From Lasiosphaeris hirsuta (lineage: Eukaryota; Ascomycota; Sordariomycetes; Sordariales; Lasiosphaeriaceae): a stretch of DNA of 64,000 nucleotides. Position numbers and translations under genes: made by a program. Below the pieces are notes generated by a model. It was not told the DNA's origin, made no database searches, and saw only the letters and a list, made by a program, of their open reading frames with translations. Of the stretch, positions 1 through 10,831 are shown in pieces. The stretch covers positions 1,736,001-1,800,000 of the forward strand of contig JAUKUA010000006.1 of the NCBI GenBank assembly GCA_030549175.1, read 5' to 3'. Position 1 is the stretch's first letter; every line of letters starts with the position of its first letter.

Positions 1-593
1 GGTTAGGAAGGTAACTTACTTAAACTAAAGTTCCATTTGTACGTCGTATTTTCCCTTGGTATAATCTAATATATCCCGTAGGATGGGAATGTCATCAACA
101 TCCGTATTTTTATTATTGAAGCTATTCTTCTTAGTATATCTCCTTTTCTCCTCTACATTTCTTCTCTTAACCATTTTCAGAGTCGGCTGCTAATGGGTTA
201 GGATAGGAGGGCCACGTCTAACAAGAATAAAAACGGAGTAATCCGCTCGGGAGTGTCTTAGCTTGAGGGTGAGATTTGCCCACTTTCGTGAATGAGGAAG
301 ACGGGAATGGAGACCTAATGGGGGACGTAAACTAGGTTTTTATGTGACTTTGGGGGGGTGGGGGGTGGGGGGTCCCAGTTTTGGGCCACCTGCGTCCTAA
401 AAACTGGGACCTCGCGAAAAGTTGCCATTCGAACCGTAGAGTACTGCCTACTCGTCTAAACCATGTTTGGCGATCTCCCTGATCATTTCCTGATCAATTC
501 CTGAGCAGTGCCTGAGTAGCGCCTGAGCAAGGTGGCTAGAGGTGGGTGCGGGTGACTGGGGTTGGTGAGGGCAACTTTAGGGTAAAACAACAA
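1..593 (-). mobile_element. End of a DUF3435-type recombinase element, copy 1 (exon 1 plus terminal region)
   Basis: This stretch is a direct copy of 58738-59344. Read on the minus strand, 174 down to 20 encodes a first exon starting MVKR, rich in K/R/E and ending before a GTAAGT donor at 19; the sister copy at 58744-58897 is the same exon. The copy here has TAG at 25-27 where the sister has TGG. From 175 to 593 lies the promoter/terminal region: a G-rich tract at 350-373, the box AAAAGTTGCC near 417-426, a run of CCTGAgCAg-like decamers at 480-530 and the inverted box GGCAACTTT near 570-578. The rest of the gene would lie left of the window. Similarity to the sister ends at about 593, which I take as close to the element end. 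The domain is recognised from the fuller copy at 57-59 kb. Confidence 0.7.
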
Positions 594-1055
594 CCTATCT
601 TCCATACCCTAATCTGCAGGGCGTCGCCTCTCATCCCCGGACGTTACTCGACCCCGCGACTCTGACTCAACCCCCATTGGGTCCAGGTCGTAACAAAATC
701 CTCAGTTTTAAATGCTGTTCTCTTGTTAACAAAGGAATCTCCGAAGACTCTTACCGGGCCGGCCAGTAAAATAAGACATGAAAAAACTGAAGGTAGTTCA
801 ATTATATTTACTTTGACTTCTGCATTAAACTTGTGCTAGATCTCATATTTCAAGCTTGATGAGATGCGGTGCGGGCCGGGAGCTAATACCCAGATGTTGT
901 GCTGATCTGGTGACTGAATCAAGTACTTCATCCTTCTGTGAAGAATTCTTCGCTTATACCGTAATGTCAAAATCCTTCTTTAGCGGCGCTCAAAATGGAT
1001 GCTAGCGTGCCATCTAAAGGATTATTAGAGCCTGGATGGTTACTCGACTGTTTGG
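594..1055. other. No gene seen between repeats
   Basis: Nothing with coding character or a recognised motif was seen. The sequence separates the DUF3435 element end from the left arm of the next repeat. Confidence 0.5.
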
Positions 1056-1490
1056 TATGCATCCTCTCTAGTTAGCTAGGAAGTTAGGGTGATTAAAACG
1101 CTGTATAATGAGCTCCAAGAGTGATTACGTATTTATGTGATTAATGCTAAAGGGTAGCCCAAATTCTAGAAGCGAGCAAGTTAAGGCCCAAATTTGGGAC
1201 CGCAATTGGAAACTGCTAAGTGACTAATGGCCCGAATCCTGGACCGTAGGTCCCGAATTTGGCCTAGGATATACCAGTACATGCTCTGGGATGGTACATG
1301 ATACCCCAGCTCGGAATTTGGGGTGGTACATGATATACCAGCACCGATGGCCTGGTACATGGTACCCCAGGCCGAAACTTGGGACAGCACCGATGGGATG
1401 TCCCACAGTATACCAGCCATGATGGGATGTCTTAGAATATACCAGTACATGCCCTGGGATAGTACACATCACAGCAATTTGCTAACGTGG
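1056..1490 (+). repeat. Left arm of inverted repeat
   Basis: Matches 3265-3683 in inverse orientation with point differences and small indels. It contains several copies of a palindrome-prone unit around TACCAGTACATG. Short open frames here are artefacts of the repeated unit. Confidence 0.7.
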
Positions 1491-1738
1491 AGCCTTATCT
1501 CGTCACAGCCTTCTCTTCCTGTTTGCCAAGACCCTAGAACTGAAGATGTCGTTTGCTAGACTCTGTAGCCTGAAGCAATTACAGCATGTGCCAACAGTCC
1601 CCCTTCAAGGGTAGGCTACCATCATTTTCGCGTCTGGTGCCGAGGACCGCGTCTATTGTCAACGCAGTTGTATACTCTCTCCTCGTCGCAGATCTCGGCT
1701 ACGTGGAGCGTCAAGAGAACTGGGGACAGAGGTGAGCC

Positions 1739-2158
1739 GTGGGGAAGGCAGTGAAAGGGTCTCTCCTGCCGTCAAGCTTTATACGCTCCGTGCGTCGATG
1801 TTGTGGAGAAGGGCAGCGAGGAGGCAGGCGACGTGACGCGGCGTCCGCATGGGCGCGGGACACAAGGCGCGAGGCGCCGGCCCCGCCGTTGAACCAGACC
1901 GTCGCTAGGCACCCGAAGCGCCGAACGCTCAACAAGTTTGCCTGCTATATGTGCCAACAAAAGAAGACCAAGGTAACCCGCTCGCCGCGGTCCCAATGCT
2001 AGAGTTGGGGTTTCACTGCTGACCCTGTCATGCCACCAGTGCGACGGCGCCCGGCCAATCTGCAGCGCCTGTGCATGTCAGTTAACCCCTTCAAAACGCT
2101 ACATCAGTTTCGCGATACCGAGGCCCTCCTCCTTCTGCCGTCACACGGCACTCACGGC
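1739..2158 (+). pseudogene. Zn2Cys6 transcription-factor fragment with an intron
   Basis: The reading frame before 1972 ends ACYMCQQKKTK, the first half of a fungal binuclear zinc cluster. A 67-nt intron follows (1973-2039, GTAACC donor, CTGAC branch point, CCACCAG acceptor), after which the frame continues CDGARPICSAC. Joined, this gives the expected spacing of the Cys residues. Such clusters bind CGG-type DNA sites in nuclear regulators. After the cluster the frame runs into a stop (TGA at 2159-2161) with no linker or middle homology region, and no convincing ATG is seen upstream, so this is a truncated relic. The cluster is seen directly; the family assignment is firm; function is not expected. 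Confidence 0.65.
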
Positions 2159-2295
2159 ATGACGGACAACTTCATGAATGAGGTAGAGGCTGATGCTCTG
2201 GCGAAGAGCCCTCTCAAAGTCCCGGCACGCCCCTGGACGTCAGTAACGGGCGAGGACCACACGACCCACACAACCTACACAACCTACACACCCAT

Positions 2296-2651
2296 TGAAG
2301 AGGCAATGGGAGTGGCCTAGCCTTCAAGCTTCAGAGCTTGAAAAAGCTATCATGACTTCAAACCCCAAAAAAGCACCAGGGCCAGACCGCCTAAGCTTTG
2401 GCATTTTACAAAGAGCCTATGCTGCGGTACCAATGCTGTTTTATAGGGTGTACAATGCATTGTTTAGTACAGGCGCACACCCTGAAGCCTGGAAGGAGTG
2501 TATTGGTATAGTGCTCCCGAAGATGGGAAAACCAGACTATACCGTCGGTAAAGCCTACCGAATTATAGCACTGTTAAACTGCTTAAGCAAGGTGCTTGAG
2601 AAGATCTTTGCAACAAGGCTCAGTGCTACAACCTGCACACTAGGTACCTGA
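2296..2651 (+). pseudogene. LINE (Tad-like) reverse transcriptase fragment
   Basis: About 115 codons match the start of the reverse-transcriptase domain of fungal non-LTR retrotransposons: the motif NPKKAPGPDRLSF, then a segment with FYRVYNALF and PEAWKECIGIVLPK, then KAYRIIALLNCLSKVLEKI and TRLS. These correspond to RT blocks 0 to 2. The catalytic FxDD block, endonuclease and RNase H are absent, and the frame stops at 2649-2651. It lies inside the opposed repeat arms. It is less AT-rich than the LINE at 47-50.7 kb and is a separate copy. Confidence 0.75.
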
Positions 2652-2658
2652 GTACCTG

Positions 2659-3010
2659 ATGTTGAACAACAGATCGTAGAGCAGAACGCTCTAGGGTTGG
2701 GGTTGTGGAGGAAGGTTGACTCTCGAAGGCAAGTATCTCAAGAAGGAGTATCACACTCTGTTGAACAGATTGCTGTCACTAAAGACTTGTAAAGTAATGG
2801 GACACAATAGAATGTAATTGCTTGCGTGAGGAACAGGAATCCTCACGCTCCATGGTGCGGTGCACGATGGTTACTTATACTAACTAACTAGTTGTGGGAA
2901 CGAGGTACTTCCTACCCTTTCTTGGTGAGAGCAACTCGCGCAAGATCACTTAAAGTCATATGACAAATCACGTGACTCCACTTCTGAGAGTGGGATGTCA
3001 CACCACCGTG
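2659..3010. repeat. LTR-like stretch (weak)
   Basis: It begins TGTTGAACAAC and shares the block TTGCTTGCGTGAGGAAC followed by CCTCAC with 62495-62524, which also lies in an LTR-like stretch beginning TGTTACAACC. No coding sequence. Ends and target duplication could not be fixed, so this is a tentative solo LTR. Confidence 0.25.
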
Positions 3011-3264
3011 CCTCTATTGCCTCTGTAGCCTCGGTAACCCTCGGCCGTGGCACCGGGATGGCGGGGGGACCCACACCAAACCTCTGACGAAGCTATTCCC
3101 ATTTCGCGCACGCCAACCAACCCCGGCAACACACTGACGTCTCCAGAACCTTCCACCACCCCGCGGACTCCGGTCCTTTATTCAAGTATGCATCGAAAAC
3201 TAGCGCCCCCAAGGGTGCGCAATGGGTTCAGATATTGCACTATCCAAAAATCTGAGCCGGGATA

Positions 3265-3683
3265 GGGCATACTAGATTGTATTGTGTGGCATCCCATCAT
3301 GTACTGGTATATTGTGGGATATCCCATATATCATGTACTGGTATATTGTGGGACAACCCATCAATGCTGGTGTATCATGTGCCATCCCAGATTTTCAGCT
3401 GGGATACCATGTACCATCCCAAAATCCTAGATGGGATATTGTGTACCATCCCAGAGCATGTACTGGTATATTCTGGGTTAAATTCGGCTATGGTCCAGGA
3501 TTTGGGCCATTGTGAATCGCACGCGCGCGCGTGATGCGGTCCCAAATTTTGGCCTTAAATTTCCAGCTTATAAGAATTTGAGCTGCCCCTTTAGCGTTAA
3601 TTACATAAATACGTACTTCATTTCTAGAGTTTATATGTAACGTTTAATCACCCCAATGTCCTAGTTAATGAGGGAGGATGTAT
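3265..3683 (-). repeat. Right arm of inverted repeat
   Basis: Reverse-complement copy of 1056-1490. It carries repeated TGTACTGGTATAT and CCATCCCA blocks and a CG-rich dinucleotide run (CGCGCGCGCG, near 3521-3530) that the left arm lacks. Confidence 0.7.
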
Positions 3684-4155
3684 AATAAGGGAGAACATAC
3701 TTGTAGTTAATGTTTGGTAATAGTATTGACGTTACGGTTAATGTTATAGTTGGTGTGGAGTCTTGAGACTTGTGGTGCTCAAGTTGGTTCGTGTGGTTCT
3801 ACGGATGTCCTTTAAGTGGTAGTGGTTTGCTATGGTGTTCTATATCTGAAGCAAATGTAATTAGAGTTTTCTTCCTCCACGTTTTATCAAACGCCACCAT
3901 GTCTTAGCTCTCCTACTTACTCAGTACCAAAATGGTACTATACGACGAAGATCGCGACGATCCGGATTTTCTGAACGAAGATATACTATAAGGTGGCCAG
4001 CGGCGTATGTTGCGTCGAACCCATAAACGGAAGCCCTGAGGTTGCCCTGAAGGTGGATGTTCTTTTTATTTATAAACCTTAGAGCTCGGCCAGAACTCTC
4101 TGGGAGAGGGATGTTACGGTGGCTGTGAGAAAATGAGTGTTGAAGCCACGTGGCT
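3684..4155. other. No gene seen
   Basis: Moderately AT-rich sequence without a supported reading frame or repeat match inside the window. Confidence 0.5.
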
Positions 4156-4415
4156 GTTCACGTAGTCCATCACGTGGCTAGAAGCAGCGCATCACGTTCC
4201 ATTGAAAGGAAATTTTAGCCGGGGGACTGAAAACGGGCCTCTGAGGGCGGCCACATATCGGATCACCCTAGCTCAGGGAAGATCAGTCACACCGCACCCC
4301 AGCTCAGGATTATGAACGAAAAGGGAAATTTTGTGGAACCCAGATTCGTCTCAGACAACTAGGCTGTTTTGTGAGACGAATCTGGACTCACACAATTTCC
4401 TTTCTCGTACCTCGC
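4156..4415 (+). repeat. Dispersed repeat family B, copy 1
   Basis: Matches 6995-7165 (same orientation) and 34340-34590 (inverted). Shared blocks are a GGGGGACTGAAAA box, GATCACCcTaGCTCAGGG, CCCAGCTCAGGA, and CCCAGATTCGTCTCAGACAAC. In this copy the last block is followed by its own inverse (GACGAATCTGG), forming a hairpin at 4346-4389. Probably a short non-autonomous DNA transposon or element end; no coding content. Confidence 0.6.
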
Positions 4416-4867
4416 CCACGTGGCATTGTTCATCAACAAACCTGGACAAAACGCCAAGGTACAGTCTGAAATCGGGATCAAAGACCTTAGCAGACAATTG
4501 AGCGGACTGAGAGGAGAGAGGCCTTACAACAGACCGCTTTGATAAGGTGTTATTGGGGTGGAGGCAATCACTGTATTGAGAGTGTGGTGATGTGTGGAAG
4601 ATGGAGAGGTTGAGCCTCTCCGTGGTAAATATACCATGCCGGCTTCCATACATATCTAATCTACATGCTTATGGCATCAGCACGCCTTACGGCGGGGCAA
4701 GCCTCTGCTCCGCACGGCGCGCCTCTGCCTTCGGCCATTACCGGTATCAGAAGGGGATCCTTGTTTTAGGCCACCTTGGGGCTTAAGACGTTGAGCCTTG
4801 CGCAACGCCACAGCGCGCCTATAGGATACGACGGCGCAGAACCGTAACTAGTCCACTCCACCGTTCG
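4416..4867. other. No gene seen
   Basis: Downstream flank of the minus-strand gene that ends at 4868; no feature recognised. Confidence 0.4.
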
Positions 4868-6635
4868 CTATGCCGACCAGGCAACCTCACAGTCTTCCTT
4901 CACTCCCTGACCGTAAACGTCACGCGCCCAAACGTGAACTCTGTTGACCCATGCGGCCAACTCACCAAGATCGCTAGCCTCGTCGCATGAGCTGAACGCC
5001 ACCCGCCGGAGGTTGCAGCCGGCCCAGGCTGAGGTGACAAGTGGTTCATCACCGGAAGCGGTCAGCATGGTTCCTCGGTTTGACCGCTTGTCTGCTTTGT
5101 ACTCTTGCTCCGACTTGGTGGTGGGCAGATACGGCAACCTTCGCGGCGCGGTCCCAAGGAATGACGCCGCCTTTCGATATTTGGGCGGGACGCAAGCGTT
5201 CGTTGTGGCCGGTGCTGTGGCCAAATTCTGCGCAGTGGAGGAAGAAGCGAGCCGAGCCGGAAAAATGCATGGGGTACTGTGCCGAGGAGGCGCGCACACG
5301 CGAGGCGTCAGCTGCCAAACCTCCCAAGCGTTCTTGGACACAAGCACAATGTGGAAGGCGATCTCTTTGACTAGGCGTTGCTCTATGTTGAGAATCCGAT
5401 CGGGACGGCTTGTCTTGGCGTCTCCATCTTGATTGCTGCTAGCATCGACGTCGCAGGTGGCATCCTCCTCGGCACTCGCCCTCTCGCGCAGCACGAAGCG
5501 GTTCCACAAGGCGATACAGCCGGCCAGGACCACAGTTTCATCCACCGCCTCCCGCAGGGTCATCATGTTGGCCGGATCGTCGGGCGTGGTGACTGTGTGA
5601 ACGAAATCGATGCTCATGTAGGGATAGACGGCTCGATGATTGGCGAGTAATGTGCTACTGCCTAGGCGGGAACGGAGGTTACTGGGGTCCGAAGGCACGC
5701 CCAGCCAGTAGGTACACTCGGGGCGGATTTTACAAGGCATCGGATCGGCCTTGGTTGCGTCGCGGCCGGGAAGCATGACTGGCGGCGGTGTGGTCCATAG
5801 GGGGGATGATCGTTTAAAGAGCTGTTGCCAATGCTGCTGTAGATGCCATGCAGCTTTGTCCTTGCTGGTAGAGGGTGTGGGCGCGTAGCTGTGCGGCTTG
5901 GCAAGGTACCGATACATGTTCATCTCCAAGGCCTTGTCGTTTTTGATGGCCATGTGTTCGCGGGCGAATTTATCGGCCTCGTTCTTGCTGACCATGACCT
6001 CGGCGGGTGGCTCCAGCTCTGACCAGCTGGGCGGCTGGGCTAGCATGCTGCGCGACAGGTCATCGGGGACTTTTACCGAGAGCGGTAGGACCACGATACC
6101 GTAGGTCTCGAGGAAGCTTGCCGGCGGGGCGGTCGCGGTATCGGACGCCATCGTTTCGTCTTGATAGTAAGAAGACACCGTTGTGGTGGGCTCGGCCAGG
6201 CTTAGTCGAACTTGAGCCCAGAGCGAGTCGGTAAAGAACGCGTCTGTTTCGGGTGGCTCTGTTGTGTTGGGTAGTCCTGCGGTGTCGTGCGGTTCTATGA
6301 CGTTGGGGAGGCAGGCTTCGATATGAGCGCTGTGAGAAAGAAGGGAGATTAGCATATATGAGCCGTTGCGACGAGGGTAGACCAATCAGCTAGGTAGGGG
6401 GCAGCAAGAAGGTAGGAGAAAGCTGAGGAATGAGGTAGACAAAGATGGTAAAAAGGCAAGGAGGTTACCTCGGCGAAATTTGAGCCGCACATAAAGATCT
6501 CCTTTCGCAGGCCAGCGGCATTTCCAGGGATTGCCGTTGACCTCTAACCTTCTCTTGCCGCTGGCCGATGCCCCAGCGCGCTTCTATGATGTTTCCATCA
6601 AGCGTACCGAGCGGCTGACGTTGCCGAGCAGCCAT
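4868..6635 (-). CDS. Unknown fungal protein, two exons (6635-6469, 6329-4868)
   Basis: The start ATG at 6635 (context gatcATGG) opens an exon coding MAARQRQPLGTLDGN, ending at a GTAACC donor. A 139-nt intron (6468-6330) with a pyrimidine-rich CTTTCTCACAG acceptor joins in phase 2 to a long exon; the frame is kept across the junction, giving about 540 residues. The protein is soluble, with no signal peptide or membrane segment. A central block (IRPECTYWLGV, then YPYMSIDF, then ALWNRFVLRE and AFHIVLVSK) recalls fungal proteins with a restriction-endonuclease-like fold (DUF7924-type), but I cannot point to a full catalytic motif. The C-terminal part is low in recognisable features. It is uninterrupted, unlike its neighbours, so probably functional; the role is unknown. 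Confidence 0.6.
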
Positions 6636-6994
6636 GATCGCGGTTGAGTAGTGAATCCTGTCTTGGCTGGATAAAATATTCTTTGTGTTGTGTAATTGAG
6701 GATGGTTGTGGTGGGGTGGTGGAAAGTGGCTCGTTCGCTTATAATATACGTTAAAGAAAACCTGAAGCAGCTCCTCACACAAAGAGTCCCACCTAGGTAA
6801 CTGCTCTTGCGCTATACAATAATTCTTCAAAGTGGATCACGTGGAACACGGTGATTCACTCTGGGCTCCCCCTCCTGTAAATAGTGCGCTTCTGCGCACG
6901 CCTTCGGCGCACCCTCTCCTCGACGGCACGAGCATCAACAAGGATAAGACATCATCATCGCCATCAAGTTAGGATAACTCCACCAGAGTTTATC

Positions 6995-7165
6995 ATAGCA
7001 GCTGTGCAGCGGCTAGGTGTGAGATCACCATGGCTCAGGGAAGAACTAGGGAAAGCTCAGGGCAAATCAGCCACAGCTCACCCCAGCTCACCCCAGCTCA
7101 GGACTACGAACGAAAAATGGGATTTTGTGAGCCCAGATTCGTCTCAGACAACCAGGCTGTTCCTC
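6995..7165 (+). repeat. Dispersed repeat family B, copy 2
   Basis: Carries the same GATCACC...GCTCAGGG, tandem CTCACCCCAG and CCCAGATTCGTCTCAGACAAC blocks as 4156-4415, lacking that copy's outer part and hairpin. Confidence 0.6.
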
Positions 7166-7390
7166 TGATCGGCCACCTGCGACAGTGGCTGGAGGCCTCA
7201 TGCACTCGCACATCGACAACATCGACTGCTAGGTTTGCAGGTGGTCTCATTATCGGGCTCAAACCGTGGATGATCCAAGCTGTGGGAGTGTGTCGAAGGC
7301 CCCTCTTCTCCATCGGATCCGCCGACATCTCCGGCCTAGCCGGTGGGCTCGGGGAGGCCACATGACAATGGAAGGGGAGGAATTCGATGA

Positions 7391-8090
7391 GCCGGGAATG
7401 TGGAAAATCCAACCAATTTGAAGGACGTACCCTACTCGGTCTGGGGAAGGTGTAAGTGTCCGCTTGCCTTGAGATATTGGAATTGTACTTGCTGACATGC
7501 CGCATCAGACGACGATTCAGTTGACCCATCCATCCAGGGCAACAATTTGGGTACCCTCCTTGGCGAGAGTCAGGCCAGTGACAAGCCCAAAGACAAGGCG
7601 ACAGTTCGACTCGTCATGGGACTCACCATCACTCCCCCGCCACCCCATCTTTCCGATGATCTGATCCCCAAGTTCAACCTTGTCCGGGATACGAAGGAGA
7701 CGGTCCAAAAGGCAAAATATCTTTGCCAAGATACAGCGGATGAAGCGTTGGCGCCAAAACCACAGCCAACGTCCGACGAGCCAGAGTCAAAGGAGAATCC
7801 CGCCATCCCAGGAAATCCCGACGACGAAAGGAAAGAGAGCGGCAAAGGAAAGAGCTGGAAAGATGGCATATAGTGAAAGCCGTGTGGGAGGACAAGCAGA
7901 ACAACCCCGAGGAGGCCGTTCGACGCTGGGCTGGTCGATTGGCTTTGCGAATGATGCGTTGATGGGCAAGCGCCGAATCGCACTTCTGGATCGCTTCAAC
8001 AACATGATGCCCGCGTTACCGATGGTTGCGGTGGGCATCAAGGGTCGAGGAAGAATGAGGCTTCCCTGGCATCCGTATCAATTGTGTTAG
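7391..8090 (+). pseudogene. Decayed unknown fungal gene with one clear intron
   Basis: A 57-nt intron (7452-7508, GTAAGT donor, CTGAC branch point, CATCAG acceptor) separates an exon tail NLKDVPYSVWG from a frame running to 7873. That frame contains KPKDKATVRLVMGLTITPPP and a long acidic/lysine-rich segment. The next recognisable piece, AVWEDKQNNPEEAVRRWAG (near 7880-7940), lies in another frame, and GKRRIALLDRFNN in a third. At least two frameshifts and a stop just upstream (7388-7390) argue for decay. The family is not recognised; the pattern of a basic coiled C-terminus is seen in multicopy fungal ORFs. Confidence 0.4.
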
Positions 8091-8123
8091 TAAAACCGCT
8101 TCAAATAGAACATCACCGGCATT

Positions 8124-8729
8124 TGAACAACCACACCGTTCATCACTCCAACCTTTCCACCGCCCTCTTCATATTCCCCCCTCGCCCTTTCCTCAAAAAG
8201 ACGCCGAAACAGGTCCGTGTAATAAATCCGCTCCCTTTTCAAAAACCCCCTTAATACGTCTCCCCTTCCACCCCTCTTCATCTACCTACTAATACTCCTT
8301 CCTCGCCCCCCTCTCATACTTATTAAATTCAGCCTCCTCCGCACCCAGAATCGACAAGTCTATATCCAGGAGCATGGCCGCATCCCGCACAGCCCCCTCC
8401 GCATCGTCAGACGTGCTAGTGACCCCGAGTTCCTCCGCCGTTGGCACTATGTGCGTCGCTGTTGCCAGAATCATGACTCGAATACGCTCAATACGCGCCT
8501 CGTCGACCCCCGTGTCACGCAGATGCTTCACAGCGAGCTCAGCGCTCGCGGCCTCGTTGGCGGGCGATTTGTCACGCGAGTTGTATATGGCGTTGTGGAA
8601 CCAGATGGCGGCTTCGACAGCTTTGGGGTCGGAGAATTTCGCGCGGTGGGCGGCAAGCAAGCTGACGAGGGAGTCCACGTGCGAGAGGGAGTGGTATGGC
8701 CAAAAAAAGTGCATCTCTGTGTGGGAGAC
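8124..8729 (-). pseudogene. HD-superfamily phosphohydrolase-like gene, broken
   Basis: Reading leftwards from 8729, the frame gives YHSLSHVDSLVSLLAAH, then AAIWFHNAIYNSRD, a spacer with RVMILATATH and a DAAMLLDIDLSILGA block, then ends at a stop at 8289. This order (YHxLxH, HD, ILATxxH, DxDLxxLG) is that of the predicted metal-dependent HD phosphohydrolases (COG4339). The signature HD is HN here. The family's C-terminal block appears just downstream in another frame (DVLRGFLKRERIYYTDLFRR, about 8261-8200), followed by a second shift at a poly-G run near 8175. A natural N-terminus is missing, though a CACACAG acceptor precedes the first block. Two stops, at least two shifts and the lost Asp indicate a pseudogene. 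Confidence 0.65.
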
Positions 8730-9049
8730 TGAATTGCGTTGTTGATCCAACTGATGGCCAGAGGCTGCTCTGGCCAGAACTAAATTCACGAGTTGCTTCC
8801 TTTGTCTATTGTTTTGCTTTGTTGGACTGAAAGTCCACATTCATGGCCTATCCAGGGCCTTCTCCGTTCTTCAATCCTTTGATGAGCGACACTCCTTTGT
8901 TGCCATGCATCGATCGCGTGCACCCCGTTTCCTGAGACTATGTGGTTCGTGTGTTCTTCGTAACGGTGATGTTAGCTCCCACATATCGACAACATGTTCA
9001 ACTACATCCGCTGCACCACGCGAAACACGCACCCACCCAGATCTCAATG

Positions 9050-9211
9050 AAATTGTTCCCTCGCGAAAGTTGAAATTTAAGCTGCAACGTACTGCCTACT
9101 CGTTTAAACTATTTTTTGGTGGTTTCTCTGATCATTTCCTGAGCAGCGCCTGAGTAGCGCCTGGGCAAGGTCGCTAGGGGTGGTGCAGTGACTGGGGCTT
9201 AGTGAAGGCAA
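9050..9211. repeat. Terminal region of the DUF3435 element, copy 3 (end only)
   Basis: Matches 411-575 and 59161-59325: CCTCGCGAAAGTTG, ACTGCCTACTCGT, TGATCATTTCCTGAGCAGCG, GCGCCTGgGCAAGG and the end box GGCAAC. It holds neither the coding exon nor the G-tract, so it is a stranded end or a small non-autonomous derivative. It directly abuts the P450 pseudogene. Confidence 0.65.
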
Positions 9212-9239
9212 CAGCACAAACCGCACCTTCAACGCTCCC

Positions 9240-10303
9240 ATTGTCGGCGCCCGAATCCCTGGCCTTGCAAAAATGGCAATTCTTCTTCCGCGGCCCTGCG
9301 CTCATCCACGAGGGCTATCAAAATACAAGGACCGCCCGTTCAAGGCATCAGGGCACGACTTCCTCGTCGTCCCCAGCAAGTACCTCGCCGAGCTCTCGCG
9401 CATGCTCCTGAGGAACCCAGCCTGAATCTCTCCCTCAACAAGGTCACAACGGACCGCAATATCAGACCAAGGGCAGTTTCAGGTAGGCTGGTGCCGCAGC
9501 TCAAGGTCTACCTCCCCATTATGCCCTAGCAATGGCGGGAGATGGACTGAACTCAACGGCGGTCTCCTAGCCATCAACTTGGCATATGCCGGTCTCGCGT
9601 CCACCCTTTCCCTCCGAACTTGCTCTAATCCCCAACTGCCTTTCAGCCAGTCTTGGGTTCGCCGTCAGGGCTCTCCTTCACGCCGTCCTCATGCCCACGT
9701 TCCCCGAGTGTATCAGGCCCGTCGTCTGCACCCTCTCTCCCACGGGCCGGGCAATGTACCGCACCATGAGAGTCGCCACGCGGATCACCCTTCCTCTCAT
9801 CTAGGAGCGCCGCCACCGCGAGAAAGAGGAGGGAAACTCATTTTGGTGATCTCTGGCGCTGACATGGGCAGTGGCGGTAGTGGCGTTTGACTGCGTCAGT
9901 CGCGTCCCACTGACAATGCACGAGGGCGTCGTTATTTCAGCAGGCGCACATATCAAAGATGGCGTCTTACTAGGCTAGGAAGCACCCTGTGTACTTCGCT
10001 AATCTAGAGAAGCTCAATGGTTGTCGGCATTACGAGAATCGGAAGAAACCGTAAGAAGAACATCGGCATTGTGAGTGCAGGCTCTCCTTCCTATCAACCA
10101 CTGCAGTGTGACCTACTAGAATGTCCAAAGTGGCTGACTAGGTCGTGACGATAGAGCTCACCACAACCGGAAAGAGCTACCTTTTCTTCGGCCACGGGAC
10201 CATCGTGTGCTTAGAGCGCTTTGCTGCGGATGCGGTCTTGAAGATCGCTATTAGCAAGCATCCTCATCCGGTACCATATCCGTTGCCAAACGCTGAAGCG
10301 TTC
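9240..10303 (+). pseudogene. Cytochrome P450 monooxygenase pseudogene
   Basis: Scattered over several frames are the landmarks of a fungal P450 in the correct order: FFFRGPALIHEGYQ with KDRPFKASGHDFLVVPSKYL near 9280-9400, a block LSPTGRAMYRTMRVATRI followed by TLPLI then a stop and ERR (9738-9815), TMHEGVVISAGAHIKDG (9916-9965), EKLNGCRHYENR (10009-10045) and the haem-binding loop FFGHGTIVCLERF (about 10186-10224). The axial Cys survives but the Gly two residues later is Glu. P450s of this shape hydroxylate secondary metabolites or xenobiotics at the ER membrane. Stops and shifts occur between nearly all blocks, and the N-terminal membrane anchor is missing. Clear relic, long inactive. Confidence 0.75.
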
Positions 10304-10831
10304 ACCTACTGAGATGTTCACTGTGGCATACCTGACAGTAGGTGACCTTCGCGCCAGGCCCGAGTTCAAGCCGAGAAACTCCCCTGAAGTCTCTTCCAAG
10401 TAGAATCAAGTGCCTAGAGCTGGTCTGCAACGTCTGGGTCTCAATCTGGAAGGGCCCACCAACATAATTGTTAGCTTTTTCGACGGAATGGGCACAACGA
10501 ATGGCGCACACGGGAACGGGCAAGGCACGGTAGTTTCCCCTTTTCAGGAAGCAACGTGGGAAATCAACACATTGATGTACATGTCTATGATTTATCTGAC
10601 GCCATGAGATAGCAAGATGAGTCGTTAGTAACTTGTGGACCGAGGCGTTCCATTGGTTTTCTTGTTCCGAAGACTACTGGCAGCAAGGGATGTTTGCCCG
10701 CGGTTGCCCTCTTCCAAATCACTCTTCCGCTTCATCCATCGAGAGCCGCTGTCAGTAATATCAGCCGCTAGTCTCGTTCGTGAGCTGTCGGGGGCGTTGT
10801 GCTGCTTTTCTCTTCGATCCCCGGGGGTGGA
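10304..10831. other. No gene seen
   Basis: Intergenic sequence between two pseudogenes; no supported frame. Confidence 0.4.

Larger units (their letters stand above)
1056..3683. mobile_element. Composite element bounded by two opposed ~420-bp repeat arms
   Basis: The arm at 1056-1490 matches the reverse complement of 3265-3683 almost throughout. The shared outer part includes GTGATTAAA and TACGTATTTATGT; the inner part is a run of degenerate units around ATACCAGTACATG and GGGATGGTACA. Between the arms lie a broken Zn2Cys6 gene piece, a LINE reverse-transcriptase piece and an LTR-like stretch, all on the plus strand. This could be one transposon with long terminal inverted repeats that gathered other insertions, or two independent, oppositely oriented copies of one dispersed repeat. 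I found no clear target duplication and no transposase between the arms. Confidence 0.55.

Noticed and set aside
1181..1559. Overlapping frames in both directions
   Set aside because: Products of the repeated palindromic unit; no codon bias or domain.
5041..5432. Plus-strand frames inside the 4868-6635 gene
   Set aside because: Shadows of a well-supported minus-strand gene with a frame-preserving intron.
9060..9211. Independent MITE with AAAGTTGCC inverted ends
   Set aside because: The same 165 bp lies at the end of both larger DUF3435 copies, so it is better read as their terminus; a MITE is not excluded.
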